From Plantago elongata (Eukaryota > Streptophyta > Magnoliopsida > Lamiales > Plantaginaceae): a stretch of 29,685 nucleotides of DNA. The stretch is taken from assembly GCA_036897095.1 (NCBI GenBank), contig JAYMSP010001680.1:1-29685 (forward strand), written 5' to 3'. The position numbers and the translations under genes are program-made. The notes below the pieces were generated by a model, which made no database searches, was not told the DNA's origin, and was given only the letters and a program-made list of their open reading frames with translations. Positions 1 through 9,700 of the stretch are shown here, piece after piece; position 1 is the first letter of the stretch, and every line of letters starts with the position of its first letter.

Positions 1-221
1 TTATCATCGATACTAGCTAGTTATAATGATACGAGGGATTGATCTATATTATATGTATATATAAATATATAGTAAGTACGTACGTATCGATCGATCATAT
101 ATATAGTAGTGCGTACGTACGTATATATATCATCAATAAATTAAATGAAGTATATATATAAATAAAATAAAGTATATTTTTATAATTAAAATAAAACAAA
201 ATGAAGTATAAAATAATGTAA

Positions 222-420
222 ATTTGTAACGGAATCACGTATTCCGTCACAAATTTGTAACGGAATGTTTATTCCGTGACAAATTTGAAACGGAATACAA
301 GATTCGTTACAAATTTGTAACGGAATTGCAATTTCTAACGGAAACGTTTTTCCGTTACAAATGCCGTTACTATTCTAACGGAAAATTATTCCGTTAAAAA
401 AATGATGTTTTCTTGTAGTG
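222..420 (-). mobile_element. CACTA (En/Spm) transposon terminus with subterminal repeats
   Basis: Read on the minus strand from 420, the sequence starts CACTACAAGAAAACATCA, which matches the terminal inverted repeat typical of plant En/Spm (CACTA) DNA transposons. Directly inside it, about 222-400 carries a dense array of the short motif TAACGGAA and its complement TTCCGTTA in both orientations, often as small palindromes. That is the subterminal repeat pattern these transposases bind. The element would extend leftward; bases 1-221 are AT-rich with short CGTACGTA and CGATCGAT palindromes and show no second terminus or transposase, so the other end lies outside the window. The expected 3-base target duplication would include bases 421-423 (cca) and cannot be tested. 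An autonomous element and a small non-autonomous one are both possible. Confidence 0.8.
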
Positions 421-876
421 CCAGACATACAATTTAAGTCGCAGTGTGTTCGTTTAAAAGGAAATAAAATAAGGAATAAATGTAATTTCCAAAAGATATG
501 TTTTAATTTTGATTTTTGAACAAGCATATGAGAATAGTCAGAAATATAACACGTCGAAACCACCAATATTGGTCAAGATTATATAATTTGGCACATAATT
601 CAGCCATAAAGAACAATATTATTGTATATACAGTATTGGCTTCTAATTATTGAAATTTACTCGAGTATTAATTCAAGTGAGTGTGATAGCATTCAACATC
701 TTCATTTATGCACTTCAATAAATTATATACAGCATATGTAGATTTCAACATCTTCAATAAGAGATACGTGGTTATAAGATTTCTTTCAACTGGAGATTTT
801 GTTAGTACAAAACCCACACAGTTTTAATCATAGGTTGCATTAATTCATGAAATTAGACATTTCTTTTTTTAAAATA
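421..876. other. AT-rich intergenic stretch, no gene seen
   Basis: No reading frame with gene-like composition, no tRNA and no recognisable repeat. It separates the CACTA terminus from the TRIM-like element. Confidence 0.5.
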
Positions 877-1150
877 TGCTATATACCGAAATATTAATAT
901 AAATAACTAAACTTTACACTTCTCTACAAGTTCGAACTTTTTAGATGAGATGGAATTCTATCATGGTATCAGAGTCAATTTTCACCCCATATTCACGGAG
1001 TCAATCTTCGTCTCATGTTAAATTTCCACTCGAATGGCCCTCTAAAGTGGTTGAAATCGACCACAAGTGCGGGAGAGTATTGGAGCATCAATACAAATGA
1101 CTAGATTTCACACCTTTTTATAAGTTCGGTTAAGCTTATCAGTTAGTTTG
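877..1150 (+). mobile_element. TRIM-like miniature LTR element (fossil)
   Basis: A primer-binding site like that of most plant LTR elements (tggtatcagag, complementary to initiator tRNA-Met) lies at 964-974. It directly follows a segment ending in tca (about 877-963). About 100 bases further on, a purine-rich stretch (gtgcgggagag, 1067-1077) is followed by a segment (1078 to about 1150) that resembles the first over about 50 bases, for example around ctacaagttcga and ttataagttcgg. Two short LTRs, a primer site, a polypurine tract and an internal region of about 100 bases without coding potential are the definition of a TRIM. The LTRs are clearly diverged, so it is an old copy. I did not see a 5S-like segment, so I do not call it Cassandra. 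Outer limits are approximate. Confidence 0.55.
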
Positions 1151-1288
1151 CTAAACAAATTCTTCATGTAAAATACTGCAATGTGGTTTGAGAGAATAAC
1201 ATGCACACTCAAATAGAGTTTGACAATTTTCGACTGGATTCGTCATCGTGTAAAATACGGTATTTACAAATATAAAAGCAATGATATG

Positions 1289-1422
1289 TGTTAGAAGTAT
1301 AATTAGATTAGGACTCCTTAATGTTAGTACTTAAAAATATTATTGAATTAGAATTCCTTATTATATCTAGCTATATATATACTTGTGTGTGTATATATGA
1401 AATTGATGAATGAGAAGAGGTA
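1289..1422 (+). repeat. Left LTR of the 1289-3124 element
   Basis: This is the left copy of the direct repeat that begins TGTTAGAAG. Similarity to the right copy runs to about 1417-1422 (gatgaatgagaag, then ggta) and is not visible beyond. It has an AT-rich core with a TATATATATA stretch. Its true right limit may lie further on. Confidence 0.6.
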
Positions 1423-2994
1423 GGGAAAATAGGTGAAAGAGCCATGTAAGTCTCCAACGATCATTGGTCTTGTCTCTCATCTTTTTCCTCAATGAATTTT
1501 GTCCTTTTCCTCAATGAATTTTGTGAAGAAAACACGAGTTTTGTATAACTTGACAGCACAACGCAGTCCGATAAAAACGGAGTTTTCCGGAGATTCAGCC
1601 GTTGGATCATCACAAAATTTTGACAGAAGCAAGATAACTCGTGGAACTACAATCTGGATGATGGAGATGGAATCAAATCAGGTTTAATATGTCAAACTGC
1701 GTTCTCCATTAAGCAGCAGATTGATGAAAACTATGATCCGGTCTCATATGATATCTTCGCCAGAACTCCCGTATAGAGAACCTCACGTTCAATATACGAT
1801 CCTCTTACATCAATGTGATTATCCTTGCATGTATATCTTTTGTATCTTTTATTCCCTTTATTTTCCGCTGCAGAACTCTCATATAACACAAACTCACGTT
1901 TGATATATTCACGTATATACGGAAACCTCACGTTCGTATATCTCTTTCGAGTTCTCCTCTGATCTAACAGCCCAATGTTGTCGATCCCCTCTGTTCGAGC
2001 ATTTTTCTTCAATCTGTCGAACTTCTCCTCTGATCGAACAACCCACTGTTGTCGATCCCCTCCCATGTTCGAACAATTTTCTTTAATCTGTCGAACTTTC
2101 TTCTATCATCCTGCAATTGCCCGCAATCGTCGTTCTCCTATCCAGCGATCGCCCCATCCTGTTTGATCTTCATCGACCGCCTCTGCAATTGCTCGCGATC
2201 GTCGATCGCCCTCTTGTCTGACGGAAAATCCTCCGGCCAGGTCTTCTTCTTTTGATTACGATGTGGATTTCTCTTCTTCTTATGCAGTTGAGATGTTTCT
2301 TCTCCTGCAGTCTACTGCTGGGTTTTCTTCACGCGTCATCGATTTTCTCGAGCAATTGTCTCCGCTCTATTCTGATATCAAATTAAGCTCTCGAAGTTGC
2401 ACGTCCTGATCAAAATGATTCTCCTCATCCCCAAATCAACCTGACGCGCCACCAGGCAATCCAGCACAACTTCCTAGTCCGAAGCTCCTTTTGTGGTTAG
2501 AGTTCGCGAGTTTTTTTTCCATATCCAGTCGTTCGAACTAGCTGTCTGAAGCTCTTGCTCCGCTGTATCTTGGACTATTGTGGTCACATGTTGACCCTTC
2601 TCTGCCTACTTAGGACTATCTCTATGTGATCACTTATTGATTCTTCTTTTTCCACCTCTGTGTGGTATTATATTCTCTCCTATTTTGGATGTATCTTTAA
2701 CTCTGCTCAAGGTGAACTTCTTCCACCTGACTCTTGCAAATTCGAGCACCTCACTGGAGTAGGGTACAATATTTGGGTCCTCGTTTCCCATAACCAACTG
2801 CCCATGATATCGTCCATCGTTCGATCATACATTTTGCCTCGCCTGCTCTCATACAACATCAATGTAGAACGTCATGGATGAAATCTGTTGATTCTTACTT
2901 ATGAGTCGATTTTTCACCAAAGGACTTCTACAAGTAGACGTTTTTCAGGATATTCTCAATGTTAATTAAAACTCTCGTTTCGACTGAGAGGGAG

Positions 2995-3124
2995 TGTTAG
3001 AAGTATAATTAGATTAGGACTCCTTAATGTTAGTACTTAGAAGATTTATTGAATTAGAATTTTTTATTATATTTAACTATATATACTTATATACATATAT
3101 GAAATTGATGAATGAGAAGTGGTA
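2995..3124 (+). repeat. Right LTR of the 1289-3124 element
   Basis: This is the right copy of the same repeat, placed immediately after the purine tract ending at 2994. It is nearly colinear with 1289-1422, with scattered substitutions and small gaps in the AT-rich core. Confidence 0.6.
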
Positions 3125-3672
3125 ATTTATTTCGATATGTTACTAATCATATAAATCCGAGCTATTCTCCCAACTAATTTCGTGGATATTAACTATTGAG
3201 AATCTTAGCATGTTTGTTCTTTTCCATTCAGTTTCTTGCATCATTGGCTCATTGCCCTGGCCCTGATGAGACTAGAAATGAAGTTTGACAACGAAATGAA
3301 TTAATGTTCAAAACAGTAGTCCGTAGATTTAGGAGAATAGAACAGTTCCAAAACCCAACTTAGCCACAGATTGTTAGCAAAGCCACCTTTTGTAACTGGA
3401 AAGTACTGGGGTTACACCCAAAATGATCCAGCCGTATAATTACTATACAATAATATACTATATATAAATACGTAAAAATATATAATTTATACACAACACC
3501 GCATAATTAATCTACAATATGACGAAATTTTCAAGACTTCCATCAAATCTTGAACTTTCACAAATTTTTTATAATTGTAGCTTGTGTGCACGTACCGAAT
3601 TCTATTCCCATGCTTAAATTGCTATCAAATTATATAGCAGCCCCCCATCTAGCCAGCAATAAATGCTCCTAT
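3125..3672. other. Intergenic, upstream region of the dirigent gene
   Basis: AT-rich and without a gene. It should contain the dirigent promoter, but apart from the TATA box near its right end I can name no regulatory site. Confidence 0.4.
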
Positions 3673-3678
3673 TCTCCT

Positions 3679-3687
3679 CTATAAAAT
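3679..3687 (+). promoter_or_regulatory. TATA box of the dirigent gene
   Basis: The sequence ctataaaat lies 50-58 bases upstream of the chosen start codon (3737). It would place transcription start near 3710 and give a 5' leader of about 25-30 bases, normal for a plant gene. Confidence 0.65.
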
Positions 3688-3736
3688 GTTACTTTCTCAT
3701 CTTCGTTCTTTCATTCACAATCACAAGAAACCAAAT

Positions 3737-4871
3737 ATGGCAACTCAATGCTTAGTTTTCATCATGCTTCTTTCTTTAGTTCTTGTTGTTAGTGGCACTA
3801 ACATTGCAAGTCAAGATCAAGAAATGAAATCTTGGGCCAATAGCCTTCGTCTTTCAAAGGAGAAAGTCACCCAGCTCCAATTCTATGTTCAAGACATTTT
3901 AAGCGGCCCCAATCCGAGCAATGTTCAGGTACGAATGTTTATAACATGATCGAATTTGAGATTTTTGCTTAGTGTATGAATGACTAAGTTAGCTAATAAG
4001 ATGAGTGATAAGCTGGTAGCTTACAACTAGTGACTGGTAACTAATTAGTCATATTATCTTTCAAAAATTTATATAGAGTAAGTTTTCAAATAAATTAACC
4101 AATCAATCACACTTTTAACATTCACCAAACAGACTTATTAGAGTCAGACTATTTTATTTTAGTCAAATAAGGTGATATTGTTTGATAAGATAACAACATG
4201 CTCAAACATGAGCTCTCACCTATCGGTTTTGTAAACTGCTAATAATGTAACTTAGTTGTTGATAAAGCACTGTCAACTAACTGGTCGTTTTGATTTTAAA
4301 AAAGTTATATAGAATAGTTTTTTAAATAAGTGTAATATTTCATCTTATTGGCATTTATCAAACGAACTTATTATAGGCAAATAGTCCTTTTCCGATCATG
4401 TAAGATAAAATCGTATAACAAGTTAACCGATATGGTCGTTACGAACACTTACTTAAAAAGTTACAAAGGGTACATTTATAATATTTGCAGGTAGCAAGGG
4501 CTGGTTCTAGTTCGACATCACCGACAGATTTCGGAGTAGTAGCCGTACTAGATGATCCAATTAGAGAACAGCCCAACCCAAATTCTCAAATAATCGGTCG
4601 AGCCCAAGGACTCTTTGCTTATGCTTCACTAGAGGAAACCAGTTTGCATATGACATTGGATCTGGTCTTCACTAATGGCAAGTACAATGGTAGCACTCTT
4701 AGCGTAGTAGGGAACAATCGGTACTTGACGCAGAACCGGGAATTGCCTATAGTTGGAGGCTCGGGGGCCTTCCGTTTGGCTCGGGGGGTTTTGATGATAA
4801 ATACGGTGTCGCTTAATAGCTCCACGGGCGATGCATTTTTCGATTACAGTCTCTGTGTGATACATTACTAG
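3737..4871 (+). CDS. Dirigent family protein, two exons (3737-3928, 4491-4871)
   Basis: Dirigent proteins are secreted beta-barrel proteins that steer stereospecific coupling of monolignol radicals made by oxidases in the cell wall, giving lignans or related phenolics. Exon 1 (64 codons) holds a hydrophobic signal peptide (MATQCLVFIMLLSLVLVVSG) and the strand QLQFYVQDILSGPNPSNVQ. Exon 2 (126 codons) holds the family hallmarks DFGVVAVLDDP, IGRAQGLFAYAS, FTNGKYNGSTLSVVG, ELPIVGGSGAFRLARG and a C-terminal DYSLCVIHY. The joined product is 190 residues, the usual family length. The intron is GT-AG, phase 0, with CAG before gtacg and tttgcag before exon 2. The ATG at 3737 is preferred over an upstream in-frame ATG at 3686, because 3737 begins the signal peptide and 3686 overlaps the TATA box. 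NGS and NSS sites could be glycosylated. Stereospecificity and partner cannot be read from sequence; a non-lignan role is possible. The gene looks intact. Confidence 0.93.
3929..4490 (+). other. Dirigent intron carrying two diverged copies of a MITE-like unit
   Basis: A 562-base GT-AG intron. Two segments, about 4050-4150 and 4285-4390, resemble each other: tatatagagtaagttttcaaataa against tatatagaatagttttttaaataa, then accaaacagacttatta against atcaaacgaacttatta. Both are preceded by TTAG and AACTA-rich sequence typical of plant hAT-like miniature elements. Ends and target duplications were not resolved. Confidence 0.4.
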
Positions 4872-6780
4872 AATTGTGTTTCCGGACATGCCTATGTTCG
4901 GATATAGTATGGAATTGTTTCTTAAGTGACTGAGCAAAGGTTTGCGATCTATTACAACAATATGACACCAGTGAATGATATGTTAGAAATCACCACTTCT
5001 CCTTCTCACCAAAATACTCGTATATTATACCAGAAAAACGTTTAAAGAACATGAACAAGAAACCTTGGCTAGCCTATTGTCTGTGCGGATGTCTTCGAAC
5101 ATTAGTTAGCTAAATATAAAAGGTTCAATTTGGGGAGTTTTGATGTCAAAACGAGAGCTTTTAAAGTTATAAATGCATACTATGTTTTAAGCCATGTCTG
5201 CTTCTCTAAGAAATTATCCACGCTTGGAATATATTACCGTTCACAGGCTCCAAGACTTCATATTTTGGCCAAGGAGAGCTCGATGCATCCCGGAGTTATA
5301 AGATACCTTGGAGCAACTCAACGCACTCAAGGGAACTTATATACTTCACCGCGACAAGGGATTAGTTCTGCCGTGGCAAGGTGCTGCAGCAGAGAGGTAT
5401 GTTTGATTGCAGTGTCGGATCCCAATGTTAATGGATCATGGGGACCTGGACTCAAGTGACATGAAATGGAGAATGTAGGAGAAAATGGCTAGCAAATGAG
5501 CCATAGTAGGATGAGTGAACCATGGTCTAAAGTTTAAATTGTTCCTGAAAACTACCATTAGAATCGTATAAGTATGACACTGAGCCTCTTAGCCACCAAT
5601 TTATTTTATTTATCCGTCTTTAGCAGGAATTGCAGATTTCATCTATTCTTAACTTCATCTCCTTTCAAAAAAGGTTTCATGTAACATTTAACCCAAGAAC
5701 AGTGTATCAAAATACAGACTACTACTACCCAATAAACCTTAGTCCAGTGCCAAATAGAGTGGAAAATGTGTATTCAACACCATTATTAAACAGGTCCAAG
5801 AAAACACAGGGAACTTCCATTCATAGCAGTAAATACTTGTTCTACAAAATTCTGTCCAGGAAGAAATCTCAAGAATATTACATGCGCAAATAAATACTAA
5901 AAAGAACAAAAGAAAGATCAAATGCCTGTACGTAAATGGAGATGTCTCCTTGATCTATACGTGCAAGCCCCTGAATCTCCTCGATGTTTCCTCCAGGATT
6001 CCTATTGTCCGTCTATCTGAACAATGAAGAAGAAAATTTGAAAGCGGAAATTAGTACAATGTAAGGTGAAAACAAACACTGAACAGAATAGACGACCAGT
6101 ATTCAATCTACACACAAGTGGAACTTCTATATAATCTACTGCCACAATAGATAATATATGTTCATTGTTAAACATAAAGCTACTAATGAAACAGAACCAG
6201 ATTCTTAGATCCTCTGCATATACATTGATTACACACTAACATCTTTTAATTTGGGATTTCTGCTTCAGACTTATGGAACTTTTGGCTGCATTGTGACCCT
6301 ACACACGAAGCATGCAGGTTGTTCCAAAATCCATTGTTAGCACATCCCTGGCCATGTCAATACATGGTTGACTGGAAGGACACCTGAGGGGTAATTTCAG
6401 CCAACTAACTGCTCCTTTCCTTCTTTTGAGTGGTTTTCTTTACATAATTAGCCTGAATATTCAAGTCAACAGATTCAAAAAACTGGGAGTTCAGTTTGGA
6501 AAGAGGGCTGGCTAGGAACAACATAGATTCAACTGCCAAACCCAAAATGCAAGTCAGACAAAATAGATACCAACAATTTTTTTGTATATATTCCAATTAA
6601 ATTTTCTACATGTTCGATAAAAACAGATTTAATTTATGCCACAATCTCACATAGTAACTAACATAACTCAAAAGTAAGAGGCACAGTTGAAAGGAACAAA
6701 CCATATCTATACTGGTTGCTGGTCACGCAAAGGATGTCCATCACTAGCAAATTGAAATATTTGATCTTTTGCTTCATGGT
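4872..6780. other. Convergent intergenic region between dirigent and TOC genes
   Basis: This stretch should hold the 3' UTRs of both convergent genes. I see no complete gene. One open minus-strand stretch with a possible splice acceptor (5878-6012) is listed separately. No strong AATAAA signal stands out close to either stop codon. Confidence 0.4.
5878..6012 (-). other. Unassigned open stretch, possible exon downstream of TOC gene
   Basis: On the minus strand a pyrimidine-rich run (tttcttcttcattgttcag) ends at about 6017. From 6012 a frame stays open for 44 codons to TAA at 5880-5878. The middle reads NPGGNIEEIQGLARIDQGD and then ISIYVQ, whose composition is more protein-like than the surrounding AT-rich DNA. 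I do not recognise it. It could be a last exon of an unknown gene, part of a spliced 3' UTR of the TOC gene, or chance. The TOC coding frame itself ends cleanly at 6781, so the stretch is not needed for that protein. Confidence 0.22.
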
Positions 6781-9700
6781 TTATCCATTTTTGTCATTAC
6801 CAAGTAACTTCTTGACCAGAGGAATCATGCCAATCAAGACTATCTGAAGATGTTCTGAGCTGTTGACTCGGAGGCTAACTTGTCCAGAACCACGATTACT
6901 AATATTAAAGCGAGCAATCAAATTTGAGAACCGCCCAACTGGGATCTGGGTCTGGGAATTCCACCCAATTGCAAGATCCCCATGCCAATCCATGACAGAG
7001 AAACCCATAGTTGATAAAAAGCGTCCCAATGGTTGATCTTTATCCCTTAAAGTAGCTTCCAGGCTACCTCCATATGCAACATCCCCACGACCATAAATGC
7101 CACCACCAGAGAGAACTACCTGACCTCGTTTACCAATTAACAACTTGTCCTCTAGTTTTATTCCACCAGTCAAAACATCACCTAAAAGAGTGGCTGAGAA
7201 ACCAGCAGCGGCCTTATTCATTTTGTGGTTGCTAAATCTAGTTTCACTCCGCATAGTATATACCATATCCTTTCCAACCGACTGCATCTCAAAACCCATA
7301 GACGTCGATTTCCCTTTGCCATGCTTAACAGAACTTGCAACTTCCATTTGAAGGTTCGCATCTTTCTTGTCTTTCGAAATGTGGCCAGAGAAAGATATTG
7401 GCACCTTGTCCTTCACCACAAATAACCTCTCAGCATTTATTCCTTCATATCCGATGTCATGGTCCCAGCCATTAGGTTCCAAGACAGCTCTCACAATCCA
7501 AGGGTTGGTGTCGAGGGAACGATATCTATGAGTTGGATAGTCAGAGTCAAATGATGCAGGTAGGGATAAATCTGGCATGGGAATTGGTACAGATGCAGCA
7601 CCAGCATTCTCTTCTTCTGCACTTTCATTAAATTCGGGGGGCATATCCTTAAGTGCTTCCTGCATTTTCTTCATCATCTTCCGTCGCTTCTTTTCTTCCT
7701 TTAGCTGCTTCTTGATGAAAAGCTTTTCCCGATACTCAAGTTCATCATAGTATGCCTTCTTTTCAGGTGATGTAAGCTTTTCCAGCTCAGCTTTTGGCAA
7801 TGACCTGAAGGGAGGCAGCTCATCATAGCCTCCATCATCTTCTGAGTCAGAAGACTCATCCAGATCATCATCAATAGCATCATCATCATCACCAAACTGC
7901 TCTGATGGAAGTTTAACTTCAGGTCTGGATTGCAGGAGGGATGAGAGTAGGAAAGGCAAAGGAGGAGATCTTGTTCGGGGAGCAAAAGGCCTTCCAGGTG
8001 GACTATCTTGCAATTTCAAAAGTGTATTTGCTTCTGCCAAAATTTTAGATGCAAAAGATAGAAGCAACAAGTGTGGCTTCCAAACCTGACCATTTGGCAA
8101 CACCCTCTGTCCGGCTCTATTTGTCCGACATGCTGAATGGTTTTCCACCAACGAAACTGGATTCATTAATCGCATATCGCCAGCAGCCTGGCGAATTGCT
8201 TGCTGAACAATATGGGACCTCTGAGTCACAAACATATCATAACTAGTTGCGGTGCCATTGGGACCTTCAGGCGGCGCAGATGCAGCATGGGTCAATACTA
8301 CAATAGCATTGAACCAAATAGATGGTCCAAAGATATCTGTAATGGTTCGCAGTAGTGGGGTCTCACCAAAATCTCTGCCCTGCATATCTAATCTGTCAAG
8401 ATACAAAACAATATCGGGCGGAGTCTTCTTGATAAATCTTTTAACAGAATGAAGAATTTTCTCATTCTGACGCTGATCTGACCAAGAAGGTAAAAGCCCA
8501 GGTGTATCAATAACCCGAACCCTGATCCCCTGCACAGTCCCCACAATATCCTGAACCTTCTTTGTGCCTACCTGAAAAGCATCAGTACCAAACATATTTT
8601 CATCAAATATGGAATTTATAGTCGCGCTTTTACCAACCCCCGATTTCCCAAGAACCATGATTGTGCAAGTGAAATCCAAGGGTTCTTGCCCAGCAGCCTC
8701 AAGCTGTTCAGCCATTGCACTAGCGCGATCAAAACTAAATCCACCAACACGGCCGCCACTTCTTCCCCGCAACTGTTCAGCCAATCCTAACCTGTACAAG
8801 ACCTGAGCAACGACAACATTGTGTGGAGTCTGACCGAGTCTATGAGCAAGACGCAGAAATTTCACCCGAATCATTTGAAGTTTTTCGCGAGTCTCATCAT
8901 ATTCCTCAGCATCACCATTCTGATCCTCAACAAGCTGGTTACGAGGAGGTGAAGTACCACCATTCACTCGAGGATGCTGGCTGACACGAGTGGCAGGTTC
9001 CAGTAGTGGTGCATCAGGTCCCAGGCCAGCTGGACGAGCTGGGGCAGCAGAAGTACTTTTGGTAGGTGGAACATTAGATGCAGCTCTGGATCCACTTTCA
9101 TTATTTCCAGCTGCATTCTGAGTAGGTTGAAGCAGAGGAGCAGTATGCCCAAGGCCAGCTGGACGAGTAGTCACAGTATTGGTGGAGGAAGGTATCGCCA
9201 CTTTAGCTTTGACTTCTTTTTCAACATTGATTGGTGTGTCGCCAGAAACAGAATTCTGAATGTCAGCAGTGAGATCAGGGCGTTCAGTATGGGTCTTGGA
9301 GATGGTAGACTCACCGGGAGACTGTTTAGTGGTAGTCTTGGAAACAGCTTCTTCCTTCATATCGTCTTTACCACCTTCCTTTCCTGGTATATCAGTAACA
9401 GTTTTAGAAACTGTGTCACTTGTATCCCCAAGCTCTTTCTGAAGAGATGTAGAAATCTCTGTTTTCAATTTAGATGGCCCTAAATTCGGCGTTTCAACTT
9501 TTGCAATTTCAAGGTCATTTGTACTACTCTCCACTAAAGGAGACAAGTTGGTCTCAGCTTCCTTGCTTTCATTAGCATCACCCGAGGACGAAACATCTGC
9601 AGCTGTGACACCAGTTGTCTCATCATTGTCAACAATATGATTATCAACAATATCTGACTCCTGGTCCTTTGTTCTATCAACATCTTCAGCATCAGGAACA

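Larger units (their letters stand above)
1289..3124 (+). mobile_element. Short non-autonomous copia-like LTR element (fossil)
   Basis: Two direct repeats of about 130 bases begin TGTTAGAAGTATAATTAG at 1289 and 2995 and match at roughly 90% by eye over the first 125 bases. The right one follows a purine-rich tract (gactgagagggag), as a 3' LTR does. The internal 1.5 kb has no long reading frame. Just before the right repeat, about 2908-2970, one frame reads FTKGLLQVDVF, like the end of a copia polyprotein. A 22-base tandem duplication sits at 1483-1524. The layout is that of a non-coding derivative of a Ty1/copia element. With about 9-10% LTR divergence, commonly used plant substitution rates would put insertion at a few million years; this is a rough estimate. 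No primer site was clearly recognised after the left LTR. Confidence 0.65.

Noticed and set aside
5130-5459. 109-codon plus-strand frame
   Set aside because: No ATG-context or domain support. One stretch (VIRYLGATQRTQGNLYTS) faintly recalls a copia-type sequence, but too weakly and without neighbours to call even a fossil.
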